Of a stretch of 64,000 nucleotides of DNA, positions 48,158-59,206 are shown piece by piece. The position numbers were made by a program, and so were the translations under genes. The notes below the pieces were generated by a model, which was not told where the DNA came from, searched no databases, and worked only from the letters and a program-made list of their open reading frames with translations. Every line of letters starts with the position of its first letter. Position 1 is the first letter of the stretch. Source of the DNA: an uncultured Rhodospirillaceae bacterium (lineage in GTDB: Bacteria; Pseudomonadota; Alphaproteobacteria; Rhodospirillales; Rhodospirillaceae); assembly GCA_943787205.1 (NCBI GenBank), contig CALSLN010000011.1:1-64000 (forward strand), in the 5' to 3' direction.

Positions 48158-48817
48158 CTATCTACCATTCAGCTTGTTAAACAAATGTACCATGGCCGCG
48201 GTTCCCAGCACAGGGGCGATCATATTGACCAATGGAATGGTCAAGAGTCCGGCCGTCACCGCTCCCGTCAAAATAATTTTCGGGCGATGCTTCTGGCGTA
48301 ACGCCAATGCCTCCGCATGATCCAAGCGCCTGAGCGCGACGACTTCGAAGTATTCGCGACCCAGGAGGTAACCGTTCAACCCAAAGTAGATAACCAAATT
48401 GAGGCCGGGAATAAGGTAGAAAGGAAGCACCATGAGGTTGAGGACGATGGTTAGGCCGATGAGCCGGCATGATGACGCGATCAAAGCACGCCACCCGACG
48501 ATCTTTGCCGGTCCAAGGGTCGGAAAGTGGCGCTTTTCAACGGCTTCCGCGATCTCTTCTAGGAATATGGACGCAAAGGCACTCACAATTCCTGGAAATA
48601 GGATCAGGGCCAGCCCAAGGGTAGCGAGCCCTCCTAGGACGTCGACCGCCGTTTCAACCCAGCCGATCTGAAAAAACGTGGTGTTTCCGAGCGTCCAGCC
48701 AATACTGACGAGCAACGAAATAAAGACGAGAATTGTTCCAGCGACACTTTTCCAGATGACCGCTCGAATTCGAGGGTCTGATAATTGTGCAAAGGCTTTG
48801 GCAAAGGCAGTGATCAC
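48158..48817 (-). CDS. CysZ/EI24-like membrane protein
   Basis: A 219-residue integral membrane protein with several hydrophobic segments (VAGTILVFISLLVSIGW, GLATLGLALILFPGIVSAFA, IGLTIVLNLMVLPFYLIPGL, ILTGAVTAGLLTIPLVNMIA). The motifs LEEIAEAVEKRHFPTLG and YLLGREYFEVVALRRLDH are typical of the EI24/CysZ family. CysZ imports sulfate in E. coli; the exact substrate here is unproven. GTG 48817 (VITAFAKAFAQLSDPR) is chosen, since the upstream in-frame part overlaps the PfkB gene promoter and is not family-like. It is divergent from the PfkB kinase gene. Confidence 0.82.
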   Translation of the reverse strand: MITAFAKAFAQLSDPRIRAVIWKSVAGTILVFISLLVSIGWTLGNTTFFQIGWVETAVDVLGGLATLGLALILFPGIVSAFASIFLEEIAEAVEKRHFPTLGPAKIVGWRALIASSCRLIGLTIVLNLMVLPFYLIPGLNLVIYFGLNGYLLGREYFEVVALRRLDHAEALALRQKHRPKIILTGAVTAGLLTIPLVNMIAPVLGTAAMVHLFNKLNGR

Positions 48818-48918
48818 GTGTATTAGGCCCCCAGCGCTTGGCTGCTTGTGTCCATAGAAGTCGCCGCTATACTGCGCCGCCGCACGTTTGGCTGTCCAAC
48901 ATAAGACCTGGAGTTCCC

Positions 48919-49914
48919 ATGTCCGAAGCCCGTTTTGATGTGGTTGGAATCGGCAGCGCGATTGTCGATGTCTTAGCCCACGCCGAAGATTCGTTCCTAT
49001 CCAAACATGATGCCGCAAAAGGCACCATGCTTCTTTGGTCTGAGGAATCCCAGTCTGACGCTTTGTATAAGGATATTGGTCCGGCCGTTGAAGCCTCAGG
49101 TGGTTCTGCTGCGAATACCATGGCGGGTATTGCGTCTTTTGGCGGAAAACCAGCTTTTATTGGAAAAACGAAAGCTGATCAGTTGGGCGGGATATTTGCG
49201 CACGATATTCAGGCCGTTGGCGTTCATTATGAAACTGAGCCCCTTTCCGAAGGTCTAGCAACGGCGCGGTGTATTATTCTGGTAACACCGGACGCTCAGC
49301 GCACGATGTTTACGTACCTCGGTGCCAGTGGCTCTCTTTCCGCAACGGATATGAATGAAGACCTGATCGCATCGTCGAAGGTTTTATACATTGAAGGATA
49401 TCAGTGGGATCTTCCCGAAACGAAGAAGGCGATTGTTTCTGCATGCGAAACTGCAAAACGCTCAGGAAGTAAGGTCGCCCTCACACTTTCAGACCCATTT
49501 GTTGTGGAGCGTCATCGTAACGATCTTTTTGAACTCGTGAATGAACATGTCGATATTATTTTCGCCAATGAGATAGAGATCACAACATTGTTTCGCTCGA
49601 ACAGTTTTGATGAAGCTGTAGAGGCCATCGACGGTCGCGTTGATATAGCTGCCCTAACTAGGGGCGCTGACGGTGCGGTCACTGTTACAAAAGATAAGCT
49701 CATTCAAACACCTGCCTCACCCGTGGGTAAGATTGTCGATACGACGGGTGCTGGTGATCTCTATGCTGCCGGGTTCCTGTTTGGGTACACGCGTGGTGAC
49801 GACTTAAAGACATGTGCAAATTTAGGCGCGCTTGCTGCAGGTGAGGTTATTTCTCATCTCGGTGCGCGCCCTGAGGTTTCCTTGAAAGACCTTGCAGCCA
49901 AACAAGGCTACTAA
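48919..49914 (+). CDS. PfkB family carbohydrate/adenosine kinase
   Basis: A 331-residue ribokinase-fold kinase. FDVVGIGSAIVDVLAHAEDS at the N-terminus, SGGSAANTMAGIASFGGKPA (GG-A-N motif), the anion-hole signature DTTGAGDLYAAGFLFGYTRG and a late GARPEV segment are present. It is closest in pattern to the alphaproteobacterial PfkB adenosine kinase group, but the substrate is not certain. ATG 48919 is preceded by CTGGAG. typA follows 36 bp downstream. Confidence 0.9.
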   Translation: MSEARFDVVGIGSAIVDVLAHAEDSFLSKHDAAKGTMLLWSEESQSDALYKDIGPAVEASGGSAANTMAGIASFGGKPAFIGKTKADQLGGIFAHDIQAVGVHYETEPLSEGLATARCIILVTPDAQRTMFTYLGASGSLSATDMNEDLIASSKVLYIEGYQWDLPETKKAIVSACETAKRSGSKVALTLSDPFVVERHRNDLFELVNEHVDIIFANEIEITTLFRSNSFDEAVEAIDGRVDIAALTRGADGAVTVTKDKLIQTPASPVGKIVDTTGAGDLYAAGFLFGYTRGDDLKTCANLGALAAGEVISHLGARPEVSLKDLAAKQGY

Positions 49915-49950
49915 AATTTCAACTCAGCCGTTCTAACTCGGATCAAAATT

Positions 49951-51774
49951 ATGTCGCTTCGCAACATTGCGATTATCGCTCACGTCGACCATGGAAAAAC
50001 AACACTGGTCGATGCACTCTTTCGCCAATCTGGAATGGTTCGTGACAATCAACGCGTCGAAGAACGGGCGATGGATTCTGGCGAGCTTGAACGAGAGCGC
50101 GGCATCACCATTCTAGCGAAGTGCACGTCGGTCACTTGGCGCAATACAAAGATCAACATTGTCGACACACCTGGACACGCCGACTTCGGCGGTGAGGTAG
50201 AGCGGATATTGTCGATGGTTGATGGCGCCGTGCTGTTGGTTGATGCTGCTGAAGGTCCGCTGCCACAAACTAAGTTTGTTGTGTCTAAGGCGCTCGACCT
50301 TGGTCTCCGACCGATCGTGATTATCAATAAAGTCGATCGCGGCGACGCTCGTCCGCAAGAAGTGCTCGATGAAGTGTTCGATATGTTTGACGCACTCGGT
50401 GCAGACGAACACCAACTTGATTTCCCAGTGCTCTATGCCGTTGGGCGTGATGGCTGGGCTGTTAAAGACCTCGAAAAAGACACCGGCGTTAACCTTACGC
50501 CGTTGTTTGATCTTGTTGTCTCTCACGTTCCGTCGCCTAAGCATGATACGGAAGCGCCATTCGCGATGCTGGCGACGACGTTAGAAGCGGACCCTTATCT
50601 GGGCCGCATTCTTACGGGCCGCATCTCGACGGGTCGCGCCAAGGTCAATATGCCGATCAAGGTTTTGGATATCGATGGCAAGAAACTTGAAGATGGCCGT
50701 GTGACTAAGTTACTGGCCTTTCGTGGACTAGAGCGTATCCCAGTCGACAGTGCCGACGCAGGTGACATTGTTGCCATTGCGGGTCTTGCAGAAGCGACGG
50801 TCGCACATACTATTTGCGCGCCAGAGGTAAACGAGCCGCTTCCATCACGCCCCGTTGATCCACCAACACTGGCCATGACGTTTTCTGTAAATGACTCTCC
50901 TCTTGGCGGTCGCGAGGGCAAGAAGGTCACAAGCCGCCAGATCGGCGAACGTCTATTCAGTGAAGCTGAAGGCAATGTTGCGATCAAAGTGAGTGAAAGC
51001 GAAGGCAAAGACGCGTTCGAAGTTGCGGGGCGTGGTGAACTGCAGCTTGGCGTTCTAATCGAAATTATGCGCCGTGAAGGTTTTGAATTATCAGTCTCGC
51101 GGCCCCGGGTTTTGTACAAGACGGGCGAGAACGGAAAGCGTGAAGAACCGATCGAAGACGTTGTCATCGACGTGGATGAAGAATATGCGGGCGCTGTGGT
51201 TGAGGCGATGTCCGGGCGTAAAGCTGAAATGCAAGGCCTCAAGCCCTCTGGTGGCGGCAAGGTACGGATCAGTTTCCTCGCGCCGTCTCGGGGACTGATT
51301 GGGTATCACGGCCAGTTCCTAACGGATACGCGCGGCACCGGAATCATGAACCGACTCTATCATGGCTATGCGCCTCACAAGGGTGCTATCGCGACCCGCC
51401 GTGAGGGTGTGCTGATATCCAATTCCGACGGTGAATCTGTTGCCTATGCGTTGTTCAACCTACTGGACCGTGGCCCGCAATTCATTCCATCGGGCGTCAA
51501 AGTATACCGTGGTATGATCATCGGAGAGCACACACGTGACAATGACCTTGAGGTTAACCCAATCAAGGGTAAGCAGCTCACCAATATCCGAGCCTCTGGC
51601 AAAGACGATGCGATCAAGTTAGCGCCACCACGCTTGATGTCGTTAGAAGAAGCACTGGCCTACATCCAAGATGATGAGCTGGTCGAGGTCACGCCGTCGA
51701 GCATCCGCTTGCGCAAACAATACCTTGATCCGAATGATCGCAAGAAGATGGCCAGAAAAGCTGACGCAGCGTAA
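49951..51774 (+). CDS. typA: Ribosome-associated GTPase TypA/BipA
   Basis: A 607-residue translational GTPase. The G domain has [35 protein letters not shown] and [14 protein letters not shown]-like domains II-V follow and the BipA-specific C-terminal domain is seen in [20 protein letters not shown] and [20 protein letters not shown]. TypA supports ribosome assembly and stress or cold growth. The length is normal for the family. Confidence 0.97.
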   Translation: MSLRNIAIIAHVDHGKTTLVDALFRQSGMVRDNQRVEERAMDSGELERERGITILAKCTSVTWRNTKINIVDTPGHADFGGEVERILSMVDGAVLLVDAAEGPLPQTKFVVSKALDLGLRPIVIINKVDRGDARPQEVLDEVFDMFDALGADEHQLDFPVLYAVGRDGWAVKDLEKDTGVNLTPLFDLVVSHVPSPKHDTEAPFAMLATTLEADPYLGRILTGRISTGRAKVNMPIKVLDIDGKKLEDGRVTKLLAFRGLERIPVDSADAGDIVAIAGLAEATVAHTICAPEVNEPLPSRPVDPPTLAMTFSVNDSPLGGREGKKVTSRQIGERLFSEAEGNVAIKVSESEGKDAFEVAGRGELQLGVLIEIMRREGFELSVSRPRVLYKTGENGKREEPIEDVVIDVDEEYAGAVVEAMSGRKAEMQGLKPSGGGKVRISFLAPSRGLIGYHGQFLTDTRGTGIMNRLYHGYAPHKGAIATRREGVLISNSDGESVAYALFNLLDRGPQFIPSGVKVYRGMIIGEHTRDNDLEVNPIKGKQLTNIRASGKDDAIKLAPPRLMSLEEALAYIQDDELVEVTPSSIRLRKQYLDPNDRKKMARKADAA

Positions 51775-51783
51775 TCTCGCTGG

Positions 51784-53103
51784 ATGACAGGCAACACGAC
51801 ACGCAATTGGATTTCTGCAAGCCGCGTTTATTTTGAGCGCCGCCTTATTGTTGTTTTTTTACTCGGATTTTCTGCGGGACTGCCGTTTCTATTGATGTTC
51901 GGCACGCTGACGGCGTGGTTGTCTCAATCTGGTATTGATAAAACATCGATTGGCCTGTTTGTGTTGACGGGTACTGCGTTCACGTTGAAATTTCTGTGGG
52001 CTCCTTTGGTTGATCGAGTACCGCTGCTTTTAGCGACGCGTGTACTCGGTCAAAGGCGAAGTTGGCTTGCCTTCGCTCAGTTGATTTGCATTGCAAGTCT
52101 TTTTGGAATTGCTCTATCCGATCCGGCAACGGACCTCATGACCACGGTTTTATGGACGGTTGTGTTGGCGTTTGCATCGGCGACCCAAGATATCGTGATC
52201 GATGCCTACCGCATTGAGACCCTCGACGAGAATGAGCAGGGCGCCGGAGCTGCCACGTATCAGCTCGGTTATAGGCTGGCTCTGATTGCTGCCGGTGCCG
52301 GTGCCCTGATCCTTGCCGATGCTGTTGGTTGGCAGGTGACCTACATGGTTATGGCGGCCCTGATGGGTGTCGGTTTGCTCACCACATTTTTTAGTGCCGA
52401 GCCACACCGGGCGCCAAAAAAAGACGTTGCACATGAGGAGCCATTAAAAAGGTATGTCATGTGGCTCAACGAATTTGTCGCGGCACCCTTTGCGGAATTT
52501 TTTCGGCGACCTGGAGCGATCACTATTCTCCTGTTTGTGGTGTTCTACAAATACGCAGATGGGATTTGGGCGGCGATGGCGAACCCATTCTATCTCGAAC
52601 TCGGATTTACCTTGACTGAAATAGGTGTGGTTTCAAAAACCTACGGCGTGGTGATGACGATTATCGGTAGCATCTTGGGCGGCGTAATGGTCTTACGCTT
52701 CGGCATTCTAAAATCCGTTTTGTTTGGCGCTATATCGATGGCGCTGACAAATTTGCTCTACGCCGCTTTGGCTCTTGCCGGCCCGTCGGTTCCTGTGTTG
52801 ATGGCCGTGATCTCAATTGAAAATTTGGCGAATGGAATTGGCGGCACGGCTTTCATCGCCTACTTGTCGAGCCTGTGCAATCTCGCTTACACCGCAACTC
52901 AGTACGCCTTGTTGAGTTCATTCATGAATGTGGCGCGTACGTTTCTCGCCTCCGGTGGTGGATGGCTTGCAGATCAAGTTGATTGGTTCACATTTTTCAT
53001 TCTCACCACGATTGCGGGTATTCCAGGTGTGCTGCTGCTGCTCTATCTCATGAAACGATTTCCAACTCATACCGAGACAGCACGGCAATCTGATTCTAGT
53101 TAA
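51784..53103 (+). CDS. AmpG-like MFS permease
   Basis: A 439-residue 12-helix transporter. The N-terminal RRLIVVFLLGFSAGLPFLLM and GTLTAWLSQSGIDKTSIGLF are typical of the AmpG family that imports GlcNAc-anhydro-muropeptides, and DIVIDAYRIETLDENEQGAG is a well-known AmpG segment. The C-terminal half has GGTAFIAYLSSLCNLAYTATQYALL. It starts 9 bp after typA. Its stop overlaps the convergent DUF3891 stop by 4 bp. Muropeptide import would complement mltA in wall recycling. Confidence 0.88.
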   Translation: MTGNTTRNWISASRVYFERRLIVVFLLGFSAGLPFLLMFGTLTAWLSQSGIDKTSIGLFVLTGTAFTLKFLWAPLVDRVPLLLATRVLGQRRSWLAFAQLICIASLFGIALSDPATDLMTTVLWTVVLAFASATQDIVIDAYRIETLDENEQGAGAATYQLGYRLALIAAGAGALILADAVGWQVTYMVMAALMGVGLLTTFFSAEPHRAPKKDVAHEEPLKRYVMWLNEFVAAPFAEFFRRPGAITILLFVVFYKYADGIWAAMANPFYLELGFTLTEIGVVSKTYGVVMTIIGSILGGVMVLRFGILKSVLFGAISMALTNLLYAALALAGPSVPVLMAVISIENLANGIGGTAFIAYLSSLCNLAYTATQYALLSSFMNVARTFLASGGGWLADQVDWFTFFILTTIAGIPGVLLLLYLMKRFPTHTETARQSDSS

Positions 53104-53888
53104 GTGGCAAACAAGCCAACTGTCTGAGTTGAAATGTTTGTTGCTTCAAAAGCTGTTCGCCCGTTTTCTGTTGCCGTTAAGGGCGACATCCACCGCCCAG
53201 AAAAAGAAATATCCACATTGTTGGCTGTAAACGGGAAGGGGTCCAACGCGTAGGCTCCGTTCCCTTTTTCGGAAATTGTGATGGTGACATCGTCACCGTT
53301 ATGAGTTGGCACATCAGGAAAGCTTTCAGTGCCGCGTGATCCTTCGGCCTTGCTGTGAAAGTAAAGTGACAGCATGTCAAAGAACTGAAGTTGTTTGTAT
53401 GCGGTCCACACGACCGTTTCGTCGACGTTGATTACGGTTTTTAATTCGTCTTGCCGCGCAAGCTCATCTGCAAGTACGCCTTCAGCGAACTCTCTTTTTT
53501 CGCCTTCGAAGCGCGCTAAAATTCCTGGTGGTGCTAATCCATAACGACCATTCAATAGGCCGGCCGTGTGCATGCTGGATAGCAGTCCTGCAAGTGCGTC
53601 ATGTTGTGCATTAAAATCTGGCGACCCCCGCATCGTTAGCGACGTGTATTCAAAGGGTGTTTCAGCAAGATGGTATGGGAATCCTGATACCGGATTTATA
53701 TGCACATCCGGGTCGACCTGTTTCCACCCCGCGTCGTGATTTGCGATCACGTATCGCACAGATTCATTTTCTATAGATGCAAATGTATCGTTTCCGAACT
53801 CTTCTGCGAGTTGGTTTGCGAATGCCGTGTGCTGATCCATTGTCATGACAAAGCGTTCAGTGCCCGCGGGGTTGTCTTGCACAATCAT
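53100..53888 (-). CDS. DUF3891 family protein
   Basis: A 262-residue soluble protein. MDQHTAFANQLAEEFGN, RYVIANHDAGWKQVDPDVHI (an HD-like histidine-aspartate segment) and PFEYTSLTMRG-type elements match the pattern of DUF3891 proteins. The function is unknown. There is no signal peptide or membrane segment. It lies 45 bp before the maeB end, both minus, and its stop overlaps the AmpG-like stop. Confidence 0.82.
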   Translation of the reverse strand: MIVQDNPAGTERFVMTMDQHTAFANQLAEEFGNDTFASIENESVRYVIANHDAGWKQVDPDVHINPVSGFPYHLAETPFEYTSLTMRGSPDFNAQHDALAGLLSSMHTAGLLNGRYGLAPPGILARFEGEKREFAEGVLADELARQDELKTVINVDETVVWTAYKQLQFFDMLSLYFHSKAEGSRGTESFPDVPTHNGDDVTITISEKGNGAYALDPFPFTANNVDISFSGRWMSPLTATENGRTAFEATNISTQTVGLFAT

Positions 53889-53933
53889 GTTTGCGTCCAG
53901 GCCCTTTTAAATTCTGCGTTTTATTTAGAATAT

Positions 53934-56219
53934 CTACAAAAGAGTATCCGTTTTCGCGGCGCCGTGCGCCCCCATGAGCGCCATTTGAACAACATCGGAG
54001 ACAGTTGCGTTCATAGACACCACTTGGACCGGTTTTGTGAGTCCCATGAGAATCGGTCCGATCGTAGTTCCCAATCCATACTGGCCAACAAGTTGTGTTG
54101 ATATATTGGCGGCGTGCAATCCCGGCATGAGCAATATATTAGCTGGGCCAGACAGCTTGCAGAACGGGTACAATTCATTACGCATGGGGTCGAGTGCTGT
54201 ATCGACGCCCATCTCCCCATCAAATTCGAAGTCTGCCTCTTCTGACTTTAAGAGACCGACAGCTTCTCGGATTCTTTCAGCGATTCCACCGGGAGGGTTG
54301 CCAAAGTTCGAGTAAGACAAAAAGGCGACCCGAGGTTCATGCCCCATGGATCTCGCAAAGGCAGAGACCTGGTGCGCCATTTGTGCCAAATCTTGAGGTT
54401 CAGGGCGCTCTTTCACTGCTGTATCGGCGATAAACAGCGTGCGGCCGCGCCCAATCAGAAGTGTGAGCGCAAACACCAACTCACCTGTTCGGGACGGAAT
54501 GACACGTCGCACTTCATCCAGCGCTGTGTGGTAGGTGCGCGTTAATCCTGTGACCATGGCATCTGCATGTCCTGCGTCGACCATGCAGGCTGCGAAAACA
54601 TTTCTATCCTGATTCACCATGCGTTGGCAGTCACGCAACAAGGCGCCTTTGCGCTGTAGGCGTGAATACAACGTTTTGAGATAGGTTTCGTTGTGCTCAG
54701 ATTCGCTAGCGTTGGCGATGACAATACCGTCAAGGTCGTCAGGCCGAATGCCCATATCCGAAATTGCTGCTTCGACTTTGCGCCTCCGCGCAACCAGGAT
54801 GGCTTCCCCGTATCCCCCATTGCGGTAGGCAATCGCTGCACGGATTGCGCGTTCCTCTTCCCCTTCTGCAAATACCATCCGCTTTGGTTTTCGGGCTACC
54901 TCAGCAGCAATCACTTGTAAGCTGGCGACTGTTGGGTCTAGACGCGCCGATAACTCAGTTCGATAAGCATTCATGTCAGAAATTGGTTTCTGCGCGACGC
55001 CAGACTGAATCGCGGCAGTCGCGACAGCAGGCGGAACAGCAGCGATCAAACGTGGGTCAAAGGGCACGGGAATAATGTAATTGGGCCCGTACTTCAGTTT
55101 ACGGCCCGAGTAAGCGGCTGCCACTTCATCGGGAACGTCTTCCCTGGCTAAATCGGCGAGCGCCCGCGCGGCGGCAATTTTCATGTCGTCATTAATTGTT
55201 GTCGCTCGGACATCTAGCGCGCCACGAAAGATGAAGGGGAAACCAAGGACGTTGTTAATCTGGTTGGGATAATCGGACCGTCCGGTCGCCATGATCGCAT
55301 CGTCGCGTACAGCAGCTACATCTTCCGGGGTGATTTCTGGATCCGGGTTTGCCATGGCAAAAATGATCGGGTTCTTGGCCATTCCCTTGACCATCTCCTG
55401 CGTAACCGCTCCTTTGACCGACAACCCTAAGAAGGCATCTGCGCCGTCCATGGCCTCGGCGAGGGTGCGGCGATCTGTGTCAACGGCATGGGCTGATTTC
55501 CATTGGTTCATGCCCTCCGTCCGACCCTTATGAATCACGCCTTTAGAATCACACATGATGACGTGGTCGTTGCGGACACCCAAGGCTTTAGCTAACTCCA
55601 CGCAAGCAATGGCCGCGGCTCCAGCGCCATTCACAACAATACGGATGTCTTCAATCTGGCGGCCGGTTAGGTCACAGGCGTTTAACAACCCTGCTGCAGC
55701 GATAATAGATGTGCCGTGTTGATCATCATGAAAGACAGGGATGTCCATAAGTTCGCGAAGACGCTGTTCTATGATGAAGCATTCCGGCGCTTTGATGTCT
55801 TCAAGGTTTATCCCGCCAAAGGATGGCCCCAAGTACCGTACGCTGTTGATGAATTCATCAACGTCTCTCGTATCGACCTCCAAATCTATACCGTCCACGT
55901 CGGCGAACCGTTTAAAAAGGACGGCCTTGCCCTCCATCACCGGCTTTGATGCCAAGGCGCCAAGGTCACCGAGTCCAAGGACGGCCGTTCCGTTAGAGAT
56001 GACAGCGACCAAGTTCCCCTTGGCTGTATAGTCGTATGCCTTGCTTGGATCGGCGGCGATCTCCCGGCAGGGCGCGGCCACGCCGGGCGAATAGGCCAAT
56101 GCGAGGTCTCGTTGGGTGGTGAGAGGTTTAGTGGCGTGAATCTCGATTTTTCCAGGCCGCCCCTCCGCATGCATTTGCAGAGAATCGAGGTCTAGGCTGC
56201 GCGATGCTGAGTCACTCAT
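53934..56219 (-). CDS. maeB: NADP-dependent malic enzyme with C-terminal phosphotransacetylase-like domain
   Basis: A 761-residue MaeB-type hybrid. The N-terminal malic domain has TTQRDLALAYSPGVAAPCRE and the catalytic lysine/aspartate regions (EDIKAPECFIIE, FHDDQHGTSIIAAAGLLNA). The NAD-binding domain has VVNGAGAAAIACVELAKALG. The C-terminal 320 residues are PTA-like (MVFAEGEEERAIRAAIAYRN, LLMPGLHAANISTQLV) and regulatory in other species. ATG 56219 (MSDSASRSLD) with GGAACAG upstream is preferred to an extension starting at 56258. It is divergent from mutS. Confidence 0.95.
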   Translation of the reverse strand: MSDSASRSLDLDSLQMHAEGRPGKIEIHATKPLTTQRDLALAYSPGVAAPCREIAADPSKAYDYTAKGNLVAVISNGTAVLGLGDLGALASKPVMEGKAVLFKRFADVDGIDLEVDTRDVDEFINSVRYLGPSFGGINLEDIKAPECFIIEQRLRELMDIPVFHDDQHGTSIIAAAGLLNACDLTGRQIEDIRIVVNGAGAAAIACVELAKALGVRNDHVIMCDSKGVIHKGRTEGMNQWKSAHAVDTDRRTLAEAMDGADAFLGLSVKGAVTQEMVKGMAKNPIIFAMANPDPEITPEDVAAVRDDAIMATGRSDYPNQINNVLGFPFIFRGALDVRATTINDDMKIAAARALADLAREDVPDEVAAAYSGRKLKYGPNYIIPVPFDPRLIAAVPPAVATAAIQSGVAQKPISDMNAYRTELSARLDPTVASLQVIAAEVARKPKRMVFAEGEEERAIRAAIAYRNGGYGEAILVARRRKVEAAISDMGIRPDDLDGIVIANASESEHNETYLKTLYSRLQRKGALLRDCQRMVNQDRNVFAACMVDAGHADAMVTGLTRTYHTALDEVRRVIPSRTGELVFALTLLIGRGRTLFIADTAVKERPEPQDLAQMAHQVSAFARSMGHEPRVAFLSYSNFGNPPGGIAERIREAVGLLKSEEADFEFDGEMGVDTALDPMRNELYPFCKLSGPANILLMPGLHAANISTQLVGQYGLGTTIGPILMGLTKPVQVVSMNATVSDVVQMALMGAHGAAKTDTLL

Positions 56220-56335
56220 GAAACTGTTCCAAATCTTGTTTAAGGCGGTAATCCCCAATAAACCTCATCGGCACCAAGCGCCGCAAGTTTATTGGTAAGC
56301 AAAGCTTTTTCTGTGTCCCCTGTCTGGGGTAGTGT

Positions 56336-59140
56336 GTGCCCACTGTGCCAGATGAAACCCACCCTACTTCTGAGATAGACTCAGCGAAGCCTGCCGTCAA
56401 AGCAGCTTCGTCGAAAACGTCTAGTAAGCCCACCATCACTCCAATGATGGCGCAATACCTATCTATCAAAGAGGGGTATCCGGAAGCCCTGTTGTTCTAT
56501 CGTATGGGCGACTTCTATGAGCTTTTCTTTGAGGATGCCAAACAAGCTGCTGAAGCACTGGATATCGCCTTAACGAAGCGCGGCCAGCACGCTGGTGAAG
56601 ATATTCCGATGTGTGGCGTGCCAGCCCACTCTCACGAAAACTATCTCTCCAAGCTGATTCGCAAGGGCTTCAAAGTCGCCGTTTGTGAACAAATGGAAAG
56701 CCCGGCCGAGGCCAAGAAACGAGGCTCTAAATCGGTCGTTAAGCGTGATGTCGTGCGCCTTATTACGGCGGGGACCATCACCGAAGATGCGTTGTTAGAT
56801 GCTCGGTCACATAATGCATTGGTCGCCATAACTCGTGCGGGTGGCGAATTTGGCTTGGCTTGGGTTGATGTCTCTACGGGCGACGTAGAGTTACAAGAAA
56901 CTGCGGTTGACCGTCTTGGGGCAGCCTTGGCTCGTATCGATCCGGGAGAAATCCTCCTATCTGATGTCCTTCGGGCGGATGACTCGGTTTATTCAGTGAT
57001 TGAAGACTGGGACGATATTCTAACCGAGTTGCCATCTGTTCGATTTGATTCCGACAATGCGCGCCGACGGCTGGAATCTCTTTACGCAGTGAAGAGTTTA
57101 GACGCGTTCGGCGCCTTTGGGCGCGCGGAGATTGCGGCGGCTGGGGCGCTGGCAGACTACATCGATCTAACTCAGAAAGGTCGCATGCCCAGGCTCAAGG
57201 CGCCGCGCCGTCTCGGCGATGGCACGGTCATGGAAATCGATGCCGCAACGCGACGAAATCTAGAATTAGCCCGCACACTCACGGGCGAACGGCAGGGTAG
57301 CCTTCTCGGTGTTATTGATGCGACGCGCACTGGTGCTGGCGCGCGGCTCTTGTCGTCGAGACTTGCAGCCCCCCTAACGGACCCGATTGAGATATCTAAG
57401 CGCTTAGACCAAGTGGATGTGATGGTGGATTCACCGGCAGGTCGCATGGCAATTCGCGATGCCCTCAAAGCCACGCCAGATATTGAGCGGGCCTTAAGTC
57501 GCATCACACTAGATCGTGGCGGCCCCCGTGATCTTGCGGCCATCCGTGATGCTTTAGGAAAGACACCAAGCCTTAGAGAAATCATCGAAGCTGCCGTATC
57601 TGCCTCTAAAGATTCTACGGGGATTGATCCCTTTGAACTGGTGAAGCAAAAACTCGGTGAGCATGGTGTGCTGGTTGACAGGTTGTCGCGCGGATTAGCA
57701 GACGAGATGCCGATGCTGGCCAGAGATGGTGGTTTCATCCGATTGGGATACGACGAAACGCTCGACGAACTCCGTGAGCTGCGTGATAACAGCCGTAAGA
57801 ATATTGCAGGTTTGCAAGCCCGGTACAGTGAAGAAACTGGCATTCAGACTCTGAAGGTCCGGCATAATAATGTTCTAGGGTATTACGTTGAGGTGCCTGC
57901 TCGTCATGGCGATGGTTTGCTCTCAACAAGTCGAACGACCGATGGCACCGAAGCCGTGGTTGGTCAGACCGCCTTTATCCATCGTCAGACCATGGCTAGT
58001 GCTATGCGGTTTTCAACGATAGAGCTTGGTGATCTTGAAGATCGAATTCGATCTGCAGCCGACAAGACTTTGGCGCTTGAGCTCGAGCTTTTCAAAACGC
58101 TTGTCCAAGAAGTCCTAGAACGGGTTGACCCTATTGCAACCACGGCAGAAGCACTCGCCGAAATAGATGTTGCCGCTGGTCTAGCGCAAGTCGCAGTCGA
58201 GCGGCGTTACACACGTCCTGTCGTAGACTCCGGAACGTCTTTCACAATCGATGACGGTCGACACCCTGTCGTTGAAGCTGCCTTGTCTCGAACATCTGAT
58301 GCCGCATTCGTGCCTAATGGGTGTGAACTTGGAAGCAAGGACGGCGTTGAAAATGGCCAGGTCTGGCTTGTAACCGGGCCAAATATGGCTGGTAAGTCAA
58401 CCTTCCTACGTCAGAATGCGCTGATCGCAATCTTGGCCCAAATCGGGTCCTTCGTTCCTGCTGGCGCAGCTAAGATTGGTGTCGTAGACCGCCTGTTTTC
58501 CCGTGTCGGAGCCGCAGACGATTTAGCGCGCGGCCGGTCGACATTCATGGTTGAGATGGTTGAAACAGCAGCCATTCTCAATCAAGCGACGTCTCGTTCT
58601 CTCGTCATACTGGATGAGATTGGCCGAGGAACCGCAACATTTGATGGCCTCTCTATTGCTTGGGCAACGCTTGAGTACCTTCATGATGGCAACGCGTGCC
58701 GCGCCTTGTTCGCGACCCATTACCATGAGTTAACGGCATTGGCTGAGAAGATGGACCGTCTCGATCCACATCATATGAAGGTGCAGGACTGGCAAGGGGA
58801 CATCGTATTCCTTCATGAGGTCGCTCCAGGTACCGCGGACCGATCCTATGGAATTCATGTTGCCAAACTTGCTGGTTTGCCCGGCCAGGTGATTGCGCGG
58901 GCACAACAGGTTCTTGAACAACTCGAAAGTGGAGAGGCGGCCGGTAATGCGGGTCGCTTGGCGGAAGACTTGCCGCTTTTCGCGCTTACCTCTCCCAGTT
59001 CGTCGATGCATTCTCCCAAAGTAGAATCCTCTCAAGCAGAGGAAGCCTTAGCCGCGCTCGCACCGGATGAGATGACGCCAAAAGAGGCTTTAGATGCATT
59101 GTATCGTGTAAGAGCCTTGCTGGCGGATAAGGACTCTTAA
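56336..59140 (+). CDS. mutS: DNA mismatch repair protein MutS
   Basis: A 934-residue mismatch sensor. The N-terminal mismatch-binding domain has the Phe-x-Glu motif region ([18 protein letters not shown]) and [17 protein letters not shown]. The core has the [11 protein letters not shown] segment. The ATPase domain has Walker [16 protein letters not shown] (about residue 680), the [20 protein letters not shown] signature, Walker [17 protein letters not shown] and FATHYHELT. It is somewhat longer than E. coli MutS because of an N-terminal low-complexity extension. The start is GTG 56336. Confidence 0.97.
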   Translation: MPTVPDETHPTSEIDSAKPAVKAASSKTSSKPTITPMMAQYLSIKEGYPEALLFYRMGDFYELFFEDAKQAAEALDIALTKRGQHAGEDIPMCGVPAHSHENYLSKLIRKGFKVAVCEQMESPAEAKKRGSKSVVKRDVVRLITAGTITEDALLDARSHNALVAITRAGGEFGLAWVDVSTGDVELQETAVDRLGAALARIDPGEILLSDVLRADDSVYSVIEDWDDILTELPSVRFDSDNARRRLESLYAVKSLDAFGAFGRAEIAAAGALADYIDLTQKGRMPRLKAPRRLGDGTVMEIDAATRRNLELARTLTGERQGSLLGVIDATRTGAGARLLSSRLAAPLTDPIEISKRLDQVDVMVDSPAGRMAIRDALKATPDIERALSRITLDRGGPRDLAAIRDALGKTPSLREIIEAAVSASKDSTGIDPFELVKQKLGEHGVLVDRLSRGLADEMPMLARDGGFIRLGYDETLDELRELRDNSRKNIAGLQARYSEETGIQTLKVRHNNVLGYYVEVPARHGDGLLSTSRTTDGTEAVVGQTAFIHRQTMASAMRFSTIELGDLEDRIRSAADKTLALELELFKTLVQEVLERVDPIATTAEALAEIDVAAGLAQVAVERRYTRPVVDSGTSFTIDDGRHPVVEAALSRTSDAAFVPNGCELGSKDGVENGQVWLVTGPNMAGKSTFLRQNALIAILAQIGSFVPAGAAKIGVVDRLFSRVGAADDLARGRSTFMVEMVETAAILNQATSRSLVILDEIGRGTATFDGLSIAWATLEYLHDGNACRALFATHYHELTALAEKMDRLDPHHMKVQDWQGDIVFLHEVAPGTADRSYGIHVAKLAGLPGQVIARAQQVLEQLESGEAAGNAGRLAEDLPLFALTSPSSSMHSPKVESSQAEEALAALAPDEMTPKEALDALYRVRALLADKDS

Positions 59141-59206
59141 CCCTCATTAATGTTATAGTGGGTGTACCTTTGTTGCTTATTCTTGCGCCATTATAGGAGC
59201 TCCATC

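Noticed and set aside
56220-56258. A 13-residue N-terminal extension of maeB (MGITALNKIWNSF)
   Set aside because: The inner ATG 56219 has a good ribosome site and matches the usual family start.
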